Assembly (NCBI RefSeq): GCF_025464835.1
Contig: NZ_JAODMP010000003.1
Coordinates: forward strand, 1-54,584
Direction of reading: 5' to 3'
Length of the DNA stretch: 54,584 bases
From: Mycetocola sp.
Lineage (GTDB): Bacteria > Actinomycetota > Actinomycetes > Actinomycetales > Microbacteriaceae
Shown: piece by piece, positions 9,901 to 19,012 of the stretch
Layout of the letters: every line of letters begins with the position of its first letter
Position numbering within the stretch: the first letter of the stretch is position 1
Position numbers and translations under genes: made by a program
Notes under the pieces: generated by a model
Databases searched by the model: none
What the model was told of the DNA's origin: nothing
What the model saw: the letters and a program-made list of their open reading frames with translations, nothing else

Positions 9901-10171
9901 GGTCGACGACGGCGTCGTGGTGTACCTCAACGGCGTCGAGATCGGTCGGACGAACATGACCTCGGGCAAGATCAGCTCAAGCACGTATTCGCATCGCGCC
10001 CCCCGGACGAGCGAGGCAGCGGCCGCGCCAGTGACCTTCACCATTCCGTCCTCACTCGTCACCGACGGAACGAATGTGCTCTCGGCATCCGTCCACCTCA
10101 ATTTCCGGGCAACCCGAGACGTGAGTTTCGACCTTGCCGTGACTGCCACCAGGACCCCATCCGTGGGCTGA
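6932..10171 (+). CDS. Large secreted metallophosphoesterase with triplicated C-terminal modules and two FN3 domains
   Basis: A 1079-aa exported protein. Residues 1-40 have an Arg-rich start followed by a hydrophobic stretch (WALAALLAAVLLGALLV), a signal peptide or anchor. The calcineurin-like phosphoesterase domain (about 48-320) shows the metal-binding motifs DVQGY, GDLVEAW, GNHD (near 130), STHG and GHWH (near 275). Three homologous beta-rich modules follow (about 360-529, 634-801 and 904-1073), separated by two fibronectin type III domains (543-626 and 813-896). The modules look like galactose-binding/jelly-roll domains. The C-terminus has no LPXTG motif or sorting signal. ATG 6932 fits the AGGAG at 6921-6925; the ATG at 6926 is too close. 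The substrate is unknown; binding to cell-wall or environmental glycans is an inference. Confidence 0.85.
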   Translation: MVWQPGRARRDSAARARMWALAALLAAVLLGALLVPNIRASVAGDPPAAEDFTLAVLPDVQGYTATTTHESTLGDQVKWLVEKKEDLNIAWVTQLGDLVEAWPDGDQWGRADKYMKVLDDARIPNSVLPGNHDLDLVTGESSTYDSYFPPSRYSTASWNSATASYGGYLGQNLFGPDPVDRKNKDNFGLFTAGGLDFVLINLEFESPDYTLDWAQKVLDAYPDRRAIISTHGFVSTAGARSDVVLRSDPNANSAAEVWNKLIYDNCNIFLVLNGHWHAGDEGEARRADSNACGKPVHQILSNYQERINGGDGWLRYYHFSPSTNTIKARTYSPKLGRFEKDSDSAFSVAYDMSPTRDVNNKDILVRGGSTWAWWYQNTPWPEDWSTRGFVDGNWPRGNAALGFGADGNTTNIDAPAPTANRGTSALFRHSFQVTDADRLSSVNIATRADDGLAVSVNGVEVGRMNMPKGTVKYTTYASSARSTDDATAEAAVFSVPATLLRDGRNVVSASVHLNYKATPDLSFDLVMSAVREGGEPPPAPPRRPVVTATAIDSTTALIGWQGGEDPAVEYRISRDGGTPATVSEPTRTFTDSGLPPGSQHEYTVVAVGETGLLSPGGSGSVTLPPPPVGVPTPVTVVDAGSSWKWLYSSSDWPPGWTGPSFADATWAEGRAPLGFGSPSIITNIDVPPPRSDRPPSALFRHSFTLTAAHEYSRMVVSTHADDGVAVWVNGTEVGRNNVTGLLDDSTNASSAERTTSAIATPARFDVPASLLRDGENVVAVSVHLNYKETSDASMDLSLTGERTTGEQTELPPGPPTVTATATSPTEASVAWTPGSGPETVSYRILRNGSQVGTATEPTRTFSDTGVTASRSYSYAVVAIGATGLASAAGAAEATTPAPPITGSPEILVPRGSAWSWLYSNSAWPAGWTSVAFDDTSWAEDRAPFGFGFHEVRTNIDVPPPTSDRPRASVFRHTFTIDDASELSSISAEVQVDDGVVVYLNGVEIGRTNMTSGKISSSTYSHRAPRTSEAAAAPVTFTIPSSLVTDGTNVLSASVHLNFRATRDVSFDLAVTATRTPSVG
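8011..10152 (+). repeat. Three diverged copies of a ~170-aa module within the phosphoesterase gene
   Basis: The copies lie at about 8011-8520, 8833-9336 and 9643-10152. Each begins with a Trp-rich stretch (WAWWYQ, WKWLYS, WSWLYS) and a W..GW..PF segment. Each then has a TNID segment with P, LFRHSF (or VFRHTF), a DDG.AV..NG.EVGR core and a V.ASVHLNYK-like end. The DNA copies have diverged, so the duplication is old or under diversifying selection, and the protein similarity is clear. The FN3 spacers are duplicated with the modules. Confidence 0.85.
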
Positions 10172-10201
10172 ATTCGGCAATTCCGGGCGAGCGGGTCCAG
10201 C

Positions 10202-10260
10202 TTGCTTCCCAGAAGTCAGACCGGATAGACTGACATGTCACTTTTGTGACGTTCTATCCG
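10202..10260 (+). promoter_or_regulatory. rpsA promoter embedded in a dyad
   Basis: A weak -35 (TTGCTT, 10202-10207) is followed after 18 bp by TAGACT (10226-10231), predicting a start near 10238. A dyad, cggatag (10222-10228) / ctatccg (10254-10260), surrounds the -10 and start. An inner hairpin gtcac-tttt-gtgac lies at 10237-10250. Because the outer arm precedes the start site, the outer dyad would act as DNA, for example as an operator. Confidence 0.5.
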
Positions 10261-10346
10261 TTCGCCGTACACGGAAAACATCCCGACAATTCATTATTGG
10301 GGGATCGTGTCGGCCCGAAATCAGTCCTTACTGGAGCAACCACTAC

Positions 10347-11792
10347 ATGACAACCGCAACGACCGCCAAGCAGGTCGCTATCAACGACATCGGATCGGCT
10401 GAAGACTTCCTGGCCGCGGTCGAGAAAACACTGAAGTTCTTCAACGACGGAGACCTCATCGAGGGCACCGTCGTCAAGATCGATCGCGACGAGGTCCTCC
10501 TCGATGTCGGCTACAAGACCGAGGGTGTCATTCCCTCGCGCGAACTTTCCATCAAGCACGACGTCGACCCGTCCGAGGTCGTTCAGGTCGGCGACATGGT
10601 CGAAGCCCTCGTCCTCCAGAAGGAAGACAAAGAAGGCCGGCTCATCCTGTCCAAGAAGCGCGCGCAGTACGAGCGCGCGTGGGGCGACGTCGAGTTGATC
10701 AAGGACACCGATGGCGTCGTGACCGGTTCGGTCATCGAGGTCGTCAAGGGTGGCCTCATCGTCGACATCGGGCTCCGCGGCTTCCTGCCCGCGTCGCTTA
10801 TCGAGCTTCGCCGGGTTCGTGACCTCACGCCGTACCTTGGCCAGGAGATCGAAGCCAAGATCCTCGAGCTCGACAAGAACCGCAACAACGTTGTGCTTTC
10901 GCGTCGCGCGCTGCTCGAGCAGACTCAGTCCGAGAGCCGCACCACGTTCCTGAACAACCTCCAGAAGGGTCAGGTCCGCAAGGGCATCGTCTCGTCGATC
11001 ATCAACTTCGGTGCGTTCGTCGACCTCGGTGGCGTCGACGGTCTCGTCCACGTCTCTGAGCTCAGCTGGAAGCACATCGAGCACGCTTCCGAGGTTGTCG
11101 AGGTTGGCCAGGAGGTCACCGTCGAGATCCTCGAGGTCGACCTCGACCGTGAGCGTGTCTCCCTGTCGCTCAAGGCGACGCAGGAAGACCCGTGGCAGGT
11201 CTTCGCCCGCACCCACGCCATCGGCCAGGTTGCACCGGGTAAGGTCACCAAGCTCGTTCCGTTCGGCGCGTTCGTCCGCGTCGCAGACGGCATCGAGGGA
11301 CTCGTTCACATCTCCGAGCTCAGCGGCAAGCACGTCGAGCTCGCCGAGCAGGTTGTCTCGGTCGGTGACGAGGTCTTCGTCAAGGTCATCGACATCGACC
11401 TCGAGCGCCGTCGGATCTCGCTGAGCCTCAAGCAGGCCAACGAGGGCGTCGACCCCGAGGGCACCGAGTTCGACCCGGCACTCTACGGAATGCTCACCGA
11501 GTACGACGACCAGGGCAACTACAAGTACCCTGAGGGCTTCGACCCGGAGACCAACGAGTGGAAAGAGGGCTTCGACACCCAACGCGAGAAGTGGGAGCAG
11601 GACTACGCTGCAGCCCAGGCTCGCTGGGAAGCTCACAAGAAGCAGGTTGCGACCGCAGCGACGGAAGAGGCCGCAGCAGCGTCCGCACCGTCCGCGGGAT
11701 CCACCTTCTCGAGCGAGACGGCAGGCGCCGGCACTCTCGCTGACGACGAGTCGCTCGCGGCTCTTCGCGAGAAGCTGACCAGCAACTCCTAA
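10347..11792 (+). CDS. rpsA: 30S ribosomal protein S1
   Basis: A 481-aa S1 protein with four OB-fold S1 domains (about residues 30-105, 120-190, 205-275 and 290-365), the actinobacterial layout; Gram-negative S1 has six. The domains show the usual G.V......GAFV.L....GLVH.SE pattern (GIVSSIINFGAFVDLGGVDG and similar). The C-terminal 115 residues are acidic, then Ala/Ser-rich and probably disordered. S1 helps mRNAs bind the 30S subunit. ATG 10347 has GGAG about 10 nt upstream. The roughly 110-nt leader leaves room for autoregulation by S1. A strong terminator follows. Confidence 0.97.
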   Translation: MTTATTAKQVAINDIGSAEDFLAAVEKTLKFFNDGDLIEGTVVKIDRDEVLLDVGYKTEGVIPSRELSIKHDVDPSEVVQVGDMVEALVLQKEDKEGRLILSKKRAQYERAWGDVELIKDTDGVVTGSVIEVVKGGLIVDIGLRGFLPASLIELRRVRDLTPYLGQEIEAKILELDKNRNNVVLSRRALLEQTQSESRTTFLNNLQKGQVRKGIVSSIINFGAFVDLGGVDGLVHVSELSWKHIEHASEVVEVGQEVTVEILEVDLDRERVSLSLKATQEDPWQVFARTHAIGQVAPGKVTKLVPFGAFVRVADGIEGLVHISELSGKHVELAEQVVSVGDEVFVKVIDIDLERRRISLSLKQANEGVDPEGTEFDPALYGMLTEYDDQGNYKYPEGFDPETNEWKEGFDTQREKWEQDYAAAQARWEAHKKQVATAATEEAAAASAPSAGSTFSSETAGAGTLADDESLAALREKLTSNS

Positions 11793-11805
11793 GCAACGCC
11801 ACACG

Positions 11806-11840
11806 CGACTGGCCGGTCCCGAACAGGGGCCGGCCAGTCG
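11806..11840 (+). terminator. rpsA terminator
   Basis: A 15-bp stem (cgactggccggtccc pairing with ggggccggccagtcg, one G-T pair) with the loop GAACA is followed by tcgtcgtgttc. Confidence 0.85.
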
Positions 11841-11974
11841 TCGTGTTCCCGCCCGAACCTCTCCATCACCCCCGTTTGGTGGGGGCGAACAGAACCGTCC
11901 GACTGCTAACGTTGGGCGAGAATGCTGCGGGTTGGGGGCGGCTCCCTGTTCAAATCAACTATTGAAGGCGCGAC

Positions 11975-12634
11975 GTGGACGTTGGTTCTCTAAGGCACTA
12001 TCTGGCAAAGGACATCTCCAGTGAGACGTCACTAAGGAACAATCCGCAGCAGGAGCGAAGCCGTCAGAGCCTCGAAGCGGTTCTTCGGGTCTGCGGTGAG
12101 ATCATCGACGAGTCGGGTCACGCGGGTGTCACGACCGCCGAGGTCGCGAAACGCGCCGAGATGGCGATCGGAACTGTCTACCGCTTCTTCCCCGACCGGA
12201 TCGCCCTCATGCTCGGGGTGTACCAGTACATGCAGGACCAGTACGTGGCCCTGTGCATCGACAAACTGCTCGAAGCCAACCCAGCCACCTGGCAGGAAGC
12301 GCTTGGGATCATGACGGACACCTCCGTTCTCGCGCGCCGCACCATCCCCGGTTTCAAGGCGACCCAGTATCGGATCCTCGGCGATGAGGAGAGCCAGGAG
12401 CAGTACCTCAAGGGAGCGAACGAGTTCATCGCCGCACTTGCCGGCCTCCTCGCCCAATTCGATTTCCCGACAGACGAGCAGTGGCTCGTCCACCTCAACG
12501 TCGCCGTGGAACTGTCCCGTGCGCTTCAGCGTCTCGCCTTCGACGCATCGCCGGACGGTGACCCGTGGCTGCTCGCCGAAGCACGCTCGGTGCCGGTCGG
12601 TTACCTCGAGGGTCACCTCGTCCCCGTCGCCTGA
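11975..12634 (+). CDS. TetR-family transcriptional regulator
   Basis: A 219-aa protein with an N-terminal TetR helix-turn-helix: QERSRQSLEAVLRVCGEII, then TAEVAKRAEMAIGTVYRFFPD (recognition helix) at about residues 28-75. The ligand-binding C-terminal part is not recognisable. GTG 11975 is preceded by GAAGG at a good distance. It lies after the rpsA terminator, and its stop is 13 bp before coaE, so read-through into coaE is likely. The 180-bp upstream stretch has no obvious palindromic operator, and the regulated gene is unknown. Confidence 0.88.
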   Translation: MDVGSLRHYLAKDISSETSLRNNPQQERSRQSLEAVLRVCGEIIDESGHAGVTTAEVAKRAEMAIGTVYRFFPDRIALMLGVYQYMQDQYVALCIDKLLEANPATWQEALGIMTDTSVLARRTIPGFKATQYRILGDEESQEQYLKGANEFIAALAGLLAQFDFPTDEQWLVHLNVAVELSRALQRLAFDASPDGDPWLLAEARSVPVGYLEGHLVPVA

Positions 12635-12647
12635 GCCCGCCGGCATC

Positions 12648-13256
12648 GTGTACCTGATCGGCCTGACCGGAGGCATCGCTTCTGGCAAGTCCACCATCGC
12701 GAGGCGCTTGACAGAACACGGAGCCGTCCTCATCGACGCCGACCAGCTGTCGAGAGAAGCCGTCGAACCGGGCACACCCGCCCTCGCAACCATCGTCGAA
12801 CGGTTCGGTAGCGGGGTCCTCAACGCTGATGGCAGCCTCGACCGTGCCGCTCTCGGCGAGATCGTGTTCTCCGATCCGGAGGCGCTGGCGACGCTCAACG
12901 CGATCGTGCACCCCGCGGTCCGCAGTCTCAGTTCGAAACGCATCGAGGACGCGGGGAACGCCGACCCCGCCGCCGTCGTGGTCTACGACATCCCTCTGCT
13001 CGTGGAATCCCGGAACGAGTACCCGTTCGACCTCATCGTCGTCGCCCACGCCTCCCCAGCCACCCGCATGACCCGCCTTACCGGGATCCGGGGGATGCAC
13101 AAGGCTGAAGCCCGCAAACGCATCGATGCCCAGGCCGGCGACGAGGAACGCCTTGCGGTTGCCGACGTCGTGATCGACACGGAGGGGAACCTGGAAGACA
13201 CCCTCACCCAGGCGGACCGGCTCTGGGATCGGGTCAGGACGGCGCCCTCCCGCTAG
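12648..13256 (+). CDS. coaE: Dephospho-CoA kinase
   Basis: Catalyses the last step of coenzyme A synthesis, ATP-dependent 3'-phosphorylation of dephospho-CoA. The 202-aa protein begins VYLIGLTGGIASGKST, with the P-loop at residues 8-16. The conserved DADQLSREAVEPG acceptor segment, the ..VVYDIPLLVES motif and an R..R lid follow, all typical of CoaE. The GTG at 12648 puts the P-loop at the usual distance from the N-terminus. Longer upstream frames would overlap tetR. In several actinobacteria coaE also lies between rpsA and uvrB, so this order looks conserved. Confidence 0.94.
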   Translation: MYLIGLTGGIASGKSTIARRLTEHGAVLIDADQLSREAVEPGTPALATIVERFGSGVLNADGSLDRAALGEIVFSDPEALATLNAIVHPAVRSLSSKRIEDAGNADPAAVVVYDIPLLVESRNEYPFDLIVVAHASPATRMTRLTGIRGMHKAEARKRIDAQAGDEERLAVADVVIDTEGNLEDTLTQADRLWDRVRTAPSR

Positions 13257-13288
13257 CGGCCACCGGCTCCGATGTCGGTGGAGGTGCC

Positions 13289-13294
13289 TAGACT
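13289..13294 (+). promoter_or_regulatory. -10 element (TAGACT) of leaderless uvrB
   Basis: TAGACT is followed by exactly 6 nt and then the uvrB ATG at 13301. No Shine-Dalgarno sequence and no LexA-type palindrome are seen nearby. Confidence 0.55.
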
Positions 13295-13300
13295 CGAAGT

Positions 13301-15367
13301 ATGCAAACCACCCGCTCTGTGCACCCCTTTGAGGTCATCAGCGAATACACCCCGAGCGGCGACCAGCCCAAGGCGATCGCCGAACTGAGTGGCCGCATCA
13401 ATGCAGGCGAAACGGATGTCGTCCTGCTCGGCGCGACGGGAACCGGCAAGTCGGCGACGACGGCGTGGCTGATCGAAGCCGTCCAGCGCCCCACACTCGT
13501 CCTCGCCCACAACAAGACTCTCGCCGCCCAGCTCGCCAACGAGTTCCGCGAACTGATGCCGAACAACGCGGTCGAATACTTCGTCTCCTACTACGACTAC
13601 TACCAGCCTGAGGCGTACGTCCCGCAGACCGACACCTTCATCGAGAAGGACTCGTCCGTCAACGCCGAGGTCGAACGGCTCCGGCACTCGACAACGAACT
13701 CCCTGCTGAGCCGGCGCGATGTCATCGTGGTGTCCACTGTCTCCTGCATCTACGGGCTCGGCAAGCCAGAAGAGTACCTCAACGCGATGATGGCGCTGCA
13801 GGTCGGCCAGAGGGTCGACCGGGACTGGCTGATCCGCAAGTTCATCTCGATGCAGTACAACCGCAACGACGTCGATTTCTCACGCGGTAACTTCCGGGTG
13901 CGCGGCGACACGATCGAGATCATCCCCGTCTACGAAGAACTCGCCGTCCGGATCGAGATGTTCGGCGACGAGATCGAGGGACTTTACTCGCTGCATCCGC
14001 TGACCGGTGACATCGTCCGCAAACTCGACTCGGTCTCGGTGTTCCCCGGGTCGCACTACGTGGCGAGCACCGACGTGATGCAGCGAGCCATCGGCACCAT
14101 CCAGGAAGAACTCGAGCAGCGGCTCGCAGAGCTGGAACGGCAGGGCAAACTCCTCGAAGCCCAGCGACTGCGCATGCGCACCACATTCGACCTCGAGATG
14201 ATGCAGCAAATCGGTTTCTGTTCGGGCATCGAGAACTACTCAAGACACATGGACGGCCGCGCACCGGGGCAGGCCCCACACTGCCTGATCGACTACTTCC
14301 CCGACGATTTCCTCGTCGTCATCGATGAATCGCACGTCACCGTGCCGCAGATCGGGGCGATGTACGAGGGAGACTCGTCGCGCAAGCGCACCCTCGTCGA
14401 GCATGGCTTCCGGCTGCCGAGCGCCCTCGACAACCGTCCGCTCAAGTGGAACGAATTCAAGGACCGGGTCGGCCAGACGGTGTACCTGTCAGCGACCCCA
14501 GGCCGCTACGAGATGGGCGTGGCCGACGGCGTTGTCGAGCAGATCATCCGACCGACCGGGCTCGTGGACCCGCAGATCATCGTCAAGCCGTCGAAGGGCC
14601 AGATCGACGACCTGCTCGAGGAGATCCGGCTGCGTGCCGGTCGCGACGAACGAGTCCTGGTCACCACTCTCACGAAGAAGATGGCGGAAGAACTGACCGA
14701 CTTCCTCACCGAAGCGGGTGTCCGTGTCCGCTACCTGCACTCCGACGTCGACACGCTGCGTCGGGTGGAATTGCTCAGTGAGCTTCGGTCAGGGCTCTAC
14801 GACGTCCTCATCGGTATCAACCTGCTCCGAGAGGGGCTCGACCTTCCTGAGGTTTCGCTCGTGGCCATCCTCGACGCCGACAAAGAGGGATTCCTCCGCT
14901 CATCCACGTCGCTCATCCAGACGATCGGTCGTGCCGCTCGGAACGTCTCGGGCGAAGTTCACATGTATGCCGACGTGCTGACCGATTCGATGCAGCGCGC
15001 GATCGAGGAGACCACGAGACGCCGCGAGACCCAGGTGGCCTACAACCTCGAACACGGCATCGACCCGACCCCGTTGCGCAAGAAGATCGCCGACATCACG
15101 GATGCCCTCGCCCGCGAGGGAGCAGACACCGCCCAGATGCTCGCCCACCGCGACGGCAGAAAAAAGAGCCCGACACCGCGACTGCGCCGGGAGGGCATCG
15201 CCTCAGAGGGCGCCGCCGAACTCGAGTCGATCATCGCCGACCTCAACGCCCAGATGCTGGCGGCGGCTGCGGAACTCAAGTTCGAGCTCGCCGGCCGGCT
15301 GCGCGACGAGCTGTCTGACCTGAAACGGGACCTACGCCAGATGGAGAAGGCGGGGCACCTCGGCTGA
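13301..15367 (+). CDS. uvrB: Excinuclease ABC subunit B
   Basis: The damage-verifying helicase-like subunit of nucleotide excision repair; it is loaded by UvrA and cut complexes are made with UvrC. The 688-aa protein has Walker [15 protein letters not shown] (about 44-57) and the beta-hairpin segment [17 protein letters not shown] that clamps DNA. It also has Walker [10 protein letters not shown], helicase motifs V/VI ([22 protein letters not shown]) and a C-terminal UVR domain (about 645-685) for UvrC contact. The length is normal. The gene ends 5 bp from convergent pcm with no terminator between them. Confidence 0.98.
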   Translation: MQTTRSVHPFEVISEYTPSGDQPKAIAELSGRINAGETDVVLLGATGTGKSATTAWLIEAVQRPTLVLAHNKTLAAQLANEFRELMPNNAVEYFVSYYDYYQPEAYVPQTDTFIEKDSSVNAEVERLRHSTTNSLLSRRDVIVVSTVSCIYGLGKPEEYLNAMMALQVGQRVDRDWLIRKFISMQYNRNDVDFSRGNFRVRGDTIEIIPVYEELAVRIEMFGDEIEGLYSLHPLTGDIVRKLDSVSVFPGSHYVASTDVMQRAIGTIQEELEQRLAELERQGKLLEAQRLRMRTTFDLEMMQQIGFCSGIENYSRHMDGRAPGQAPHCLIDYFPDDFLVVIDESHVTVPQIGAMYEGDSSRKRTLVEHGFRLPSALDNRPLKWNEFKDRVGQTVYLSATPGRYEMGVADGVVEQIIRPTGLVDPQIIVKPSKGQIDDLLEEIRLRAGRDERVLVTTLTKKMAEELTDFLTEAGVRVRYLHSDVDTLRRVELLSELRSGLYDVLIGINLLREGLDLPEVSLVAILDADKEGFLRSSTSLIQTIGRAARNVSGEVHMYADVLTDSMQRAIEETTRRRETQVAYNLEHGIDPTPLRKKIADITDALAREGADTAQMLAHRDGRKKSPTPRLRREGIASEGAAELESIIADLNAQMLAAAAELKFELAGRLRDELSDLKRDLRQMEKAGHLG

Positions 15368-15372
15368 CGGGC

Positions 15373-16056
15373 TCAGTCGTCGTTCTCTTCGAAGAGCGGA
15401 GCACCGAGCCCGTTCGCACCGATCAGCGGCACGAAGGTGACGCCGCCGAGATCATCCATCTGAGAAATCCGGTCAGGCCCGAGGGTGAAACGTTTGAGCT
15501 TCTGGCCGAACCCTGGTGTGCCGAGGGGCATCACCAGGCGCCCGCCGTCCTTCAACTGCTCCAGCCATGGCTCGGGGACGCGGGGTGCAGCCGCAGCAAC
15601 AACGATCGCATCGTACGGTGCAGCATCCGGCCACCCAAGCGTGCCGTCCCCGGTCACCACCGAGACGTTGGAGTAACCGAGCCGAGCGAGGACTCTGCGC
15701 GCTCCCTCCGCGAGTTCAGGATGCCGTTCGATCGACACGACGTCAGCGACGATCTCCGCCAGGACCGCGGCCGCATACCCGGACCCCGTGCCAACGTCGA
15801 GCACGGAACAGTGCTCATCGAGACGGGCAGCCTCCATCGTCAGCGCGACGATGTAGGGCTGCGAAATCGTCTGCCCTGAGGCGATCGGCAGCGGGTGGTC
15901 CTCGTAGGCGCTCGACCGTGAAAGCCGGCGGACGAACTCCTCGCGGGGCACACGCCGCATCGCGTCAAGCACGCGCGGGTCACGGATGCCGCGGGCCGCG
16001 ATCTGGTCAGCCACCATCCGTTCCCTCTTCGCAGCGTAGGCGCCCATGGCCCTCAT
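15373..16056 (-). CDS. pcm: Protein-L-isoaspartate O-methyltransferase
   Basis: Uses S-adenosylmethionine to methylate isoaspartyl residues and start protein repair. The 227-aa protein carries the PCMT hallmark segment [12 protein letters not shown], the SAM-binding loop [15 protein letters not shown] and the post-motif segment [26 protein letters not shown] chose ATG 16056 (MRAMGAY), with AGGG at a suitable distance; ATG 16047 is also possible. The gene sits between uvrB and uvrA on the opposite strand, and its start is only 49 bp from uvrA. Confidence 0.9.
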   Translation of the reverse strand: MRAMGAYAAKRERMVADQIAARGIRDPRVLDAMRRVPREEFVRRLSRSSAYEDHPLPIASGQTISQPYIVALTMEAARLDEHCSVLDVGTGSGYAAAVLAEIVADVVSIERHPELAEGARRVLARLGYSNVSVVTGDGTLGWPDAAPYDAIVVAAAAPRVPEPWLEQLKDGGRLVMPLGTPGFGQKLKRFTLGPDRISQMDDLGGVTFVPLIGANGLGAPLFEENDD

Positions 16057-16093
16057 TGTGCACCCTGGGGACGGTGATGTCAGTGGGTCAACG

Positions 16094-16099
16094 TAGACT
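16094..16099 (+). promoter_or_regulatory. -10 element (TAGACT) of leaderless uvrA
   Basis: TAGACT, 6 nt, then the uvrA GTG at 16106: the same layout as uvrB. It lies in the 49-bp divergent gap to pcm. Confidence 0.55.
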
Positions 16100-16105
16100 C
16101 GTGGG

Positions 16106-19012
16106 GTGTCAATCTCGAAGGTAAATTCCACGTCAAAACTCAGCGTCCGCGGTGCCCGCGTGCACAACCTGCGCAACGTCGACCTCGATATTCCGCGGGA
16201 CTCCCTCGTGGTGTTCACCGGCCTGTCAGGCTCAGGAAAGTCGTCCCTCGCCTTCGACACGATCTTCGCCGAGGGGCAACGCCGCTACGTCGAATCGCTT
16301 TCGGCTTACGCCCGCCAGTTCCTCGGGCAGGTGGACAGGCCAGACGTCGACTTCATCGAGGGGCTCAGCCCCGCCGTGTCGATCGACCAGAAATCGACCA
16401 ACCGCAACCCACGGTCCACCGTCGGCACGATCACCGAGGTTTACGACTACATGCGGCTGCTCTGGGCCCGCATCGGGGTTCCTCACTGCCCCCAGTGCGG
16501 TGAGCGGATCGAACGACAGACCGTGCAGCAGATCGCCGATCAGCTGATGGAGCTGGAGACCGGCACCCGCTACATGGTGATGAGCCCGATCGTCTCCCAG
16601 AAGAAGGGCGAATTCGTCGACCTGTTCAAGGATCTGGCCGCTAAGGGCTACGCCCGCGCGCTCGTCGACGGCGAGCAGATCCAGCTGAACGAGCCGCCGA
16701 CCCTCAAGAAGTCCTACAAGCACGACATCTCCGTCGTCGTCGACCGGCTCGTCGCCGGCCCTGACGCGCTCAGCCGGCTCACCGACTCCCTGGAGACAGC
16801 CCTCGGGCTGACCGACGGCCTTGTGCAGGTCAAACTCGTCGACGAGGACGGCCCGGATGCCGTGCGGTCGTACAGCGAGAAGCTCTCCTGCCCGAACAAC
16901 CACCCGGTCCAGCTCACCGAGATCGAGCCGCGTACCTTCAGCTTCAACGCACCGTTCGGCGCCTGCCCCGAGTGCTCAGGGCTCGGCACCCGCATGTCCG
17001 TCGACCAGGACCTCCTCATCGGCGATGAGGATCTCAGCATCGACGACGGCGTGATCATCCCGTGGACCACCCAAGGCAAGGGCCTCTACCAGTACTACGA
17101 GAAGCTGCTCGAAGGTCTTGCGCGCGACCTGGACTTCTCACTCCGCACCCCCTGGAAGAAACTCCCGGCGAAGGTACAGGAAGCGGTTCTGCGAGGCGAA
17201 AACTTCAAGGTGAAGGTCAAGTGGAAGAACCGTTACGGCCGTGAAGTGAGTTACACCTCCGGTTTCGAGGGTGTGATGCCGTACATCGAACGGCAGTACG
17301 CCCAGGCCGAGACCGATGTCCAGAGGGCACGATGGGGCGAGTATCTCCGCGAGATCCCCTGCCCGGTCTGCGACGGCAAACGGCTCAAACCAGAAGTTCT
17401 CAGCGTGCTCATCCACGGCGCGAACATCGCGGATGTCGCCTCGCTGAGCCTCAGCGACGCACGCGAGTTCATGGACCAGATGGACCTGACCGACCGTGAG
17501 GGCATGATCGGCGCCCAGGTGCTCCGTGAGATCAAGGTCCGGCTGGACTTCCTGATCCAGGTGGGGCTGAACTACCTGAACCTCTCGCGCACCGCCGGTT
17601 CGCTCTCCGGCGGTGAGGCCCAGCGCATCCGGCTGGCGACCCAGATCGGGTCAGGACTCACCGGTGTTCTCTACGTCCTCGACGAACCGAGCATCGGACT
17701 CCACCAGCGCGACAACCGTCGCCTCATCCAGACGCTCGTCACGCTGCGTGACCTCGGCAACACGCTCATCGTCGTCGAACACGACGAGGACACCATCCGG
17801 ACCGCCGACTGGATCGTCGACATCGGCCCGGGGGCAGGGGTCAACGGTGGCACAGTCGTGCACTCGGGCTCCTACGACGACCTGTTGTCGAACTCCCGGT
17901 CGCTCACCGGCGACTACCTCTCAGGGCGCAAAGAGATCGCGGTACCGGAGACACGCAGGCCGGTGGACCCGGAGCGGATCGTCACCGTCGTCGGGGCCGA
18001 GGCGAACAACCTCCGCAAGGTCACCGTCGATTTCCCGCTCGGGATCTTCACCGCGGTGACCGGCGTCAGCGGATCGGGCAAGTCCTCACTTGTGAACGAC
18101 GTCCTCTACCGCGTTCTCGCCAACAAGCTCAACGGCGCCAGGAAACTGCCTGGCAAGCACACCCGAGTGACCGGCGTCGAGCAGCTCGACAAGGTGATCC
18201 ACGTCGACCAGGCACCGATCGGGCGGACCCCGCGTTCCAACCCGGCCACATACACGGGTGTTTTCGACCGCATCAGGAACCTGTTCTCGGAGACAATCGA
18301 AGCCAAGACGCGCGGTTACCTTCCCGGGCGGTTCAGCTTCAACGTCAAGGGCGGGCGCTGCGAGGCCTGCTCGGGTGACGGCACGATCAAAATTGAGATG
18401 AACTTCCTCCCCGATGTCTATGTCGCGTGCGAAGTCTGTGGTGGAGCGCGGTACAACCGCGACACCCTTTCGGTGCATTACAAAGGCAAGAACATCGCTG
18501 AGGTCCTCGACATGCCGATCGCGGAGGCCGCGGACTTCTTCGAACCCATCACGGCGATCCACCGCTACCTGAAGACCCTCGTCGAGGTGGGGCTCGGCTA
18601 TGTCCGGCTTGGCCAGAGCGCCACGACGCTCTCCGGGGGCGAGGCACAGCGTGTAAAACTTGCCACCGAACTTCAGCGGCGGACGAATGGCCGGAGCATC
18701 TATGTGCTCGACGAGCCGACGACCGGGTTGCACTTCGAAGACGTTCGTAAGCTGTTGCTCGTGCTCAACAGCCTCGTCGACAAGGGCAACACCGTCATCG
18801 TGATCGAGCACAACCTCGACGTGATCAAGTCGGCTGACTGGCTGATCGATCTCGGGCCGGAGGGTGGCGCTGGGGGCGGCAAGGTCCTCGCCACCGGAAC
18901 GCCCGAGAAACTTGCCAGGGTCAAGAAGAGCCACACCGGGTACTACCTCAAGGAAGTCCTCGATGCTTACGAGATGAGTGCGGGCCAGGTCGACACCCGT
19001 AAGGCGGGGTAA
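16106..19012 (+). CDS. uvrA: Excinuclease ABC subunit A
   Basis: The damage-sensing ABC ATPase of nucleotide excision repair, 968 aa. It has two ATP-binding modules: Walker [15 protein letters not shown] (about 36) and [15 protein letters not shown] (about 655), and signatures [12 protein letters not shown] and [12 protein letters not shown]. The zinc-binding cysteine motifs [17 protein letters not shown] and CEACSGDG...CEVCGG are all present. The GTG start directly follows a -10 box. The last codons run straight into uvrC (TAA then GTG without a gap), so the two proteins are probably translated together. Confidence 0.98.
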   Translation: MSISKVNSTSKLSVRGARVHNLRNVDLDIPRDSLVVFTGLSGSGKSSLAFDTIFAEGQRRYVESLSAYARQFLGQVDRPDVDFIEGLSPAVSIDQKSTNRNPRSTVGTITEVYDYMRLLWARIGVPHCPQCGERIERQTVQQIADQLMELETGTRYMVMSPIVSQKKGEFVDLFKDLAAKGYARALVDGEQIQLNEPPTLKKSYKHDISVVVDRLVAGPDALSRLTDSLETALGLTDGLVQVKLVDEDGPDAVRSYSEKLSCPNNHPVQLTEIEPRTFSFNAPFGACPECSGLGTRMSVDQDLLIGDEDLSIDDGVIIPWTTQGKGLYQYYEKLLEGLARDLDFSLRTPWKKLPAKVQEAVLRGENFKVKVKWKNRYGREVSYTSGFEGVMPYIERQYAQAETDVQRARWGEYLREIPCPVCDGKRLKPEVLSVLIHGANIADVASLSLSDAREFMDQMDLTDREGMIGAQVLREIKVRLDFLIQVGLNYLNLSRTAGSLSGGEAQRIRLATQIGSGLTGVLYVLDEPSIGLHQRDNRRLIQTLVTLRDLGNTLIVVEHDEDTIRTADWIVDIGPGAGVNGGTVVHSGSYDDLLSNSRSLTGDYLSGRKEIAVPETRRPVDPERIVTVVGAEANNLRKVTVDFPLGIFTAVTGVSGSGKSSLVNDVLYRVLANKLNGARKLPGKHTRVTGVEQLDKVIHVDQAPIGRTPRSNPATYTGVFDRIRNLFSETIEAKTRGYLPGRFSFNVKGGRCEACSGDGTIKIEMNFLPDVYVACEVCGGARYNRDTLSVHYKGKNIAEVLDMPIAEAADFFEPITAIHRYLKTLVEVGLGYVRLGQSATTLSGGEAQRVKLATELQRRTNGRSIYVLDEPTTGLHFEDVRKLLLVLNSLVDKGNTVIVIEHNLDVIKSADWLIDLGPEGGAGGGKVLATGTPEKLARVKKSHTGYYLKEVLDAYEMSAGQVDTRKAG

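Noticed and set aside
6932-10171. Cell-wall anchoring (LPXTG) of the phosphoesterase
   Set aside because: The C-terminus ends in TATRTPSVG with no sorting motif, hydrophobic stretch or basic tail.
10232-10346. Riboswitch in the rpsA leader
   Set aside because: The 110 nt have hairpin potential but match no riboswitch class that I know.
13257-16105. LexA (SOS) boxes before uvrB or uvrA
   Set aside because: No GAAC-N4-GTTC palindrome is visible in either upstream gap.
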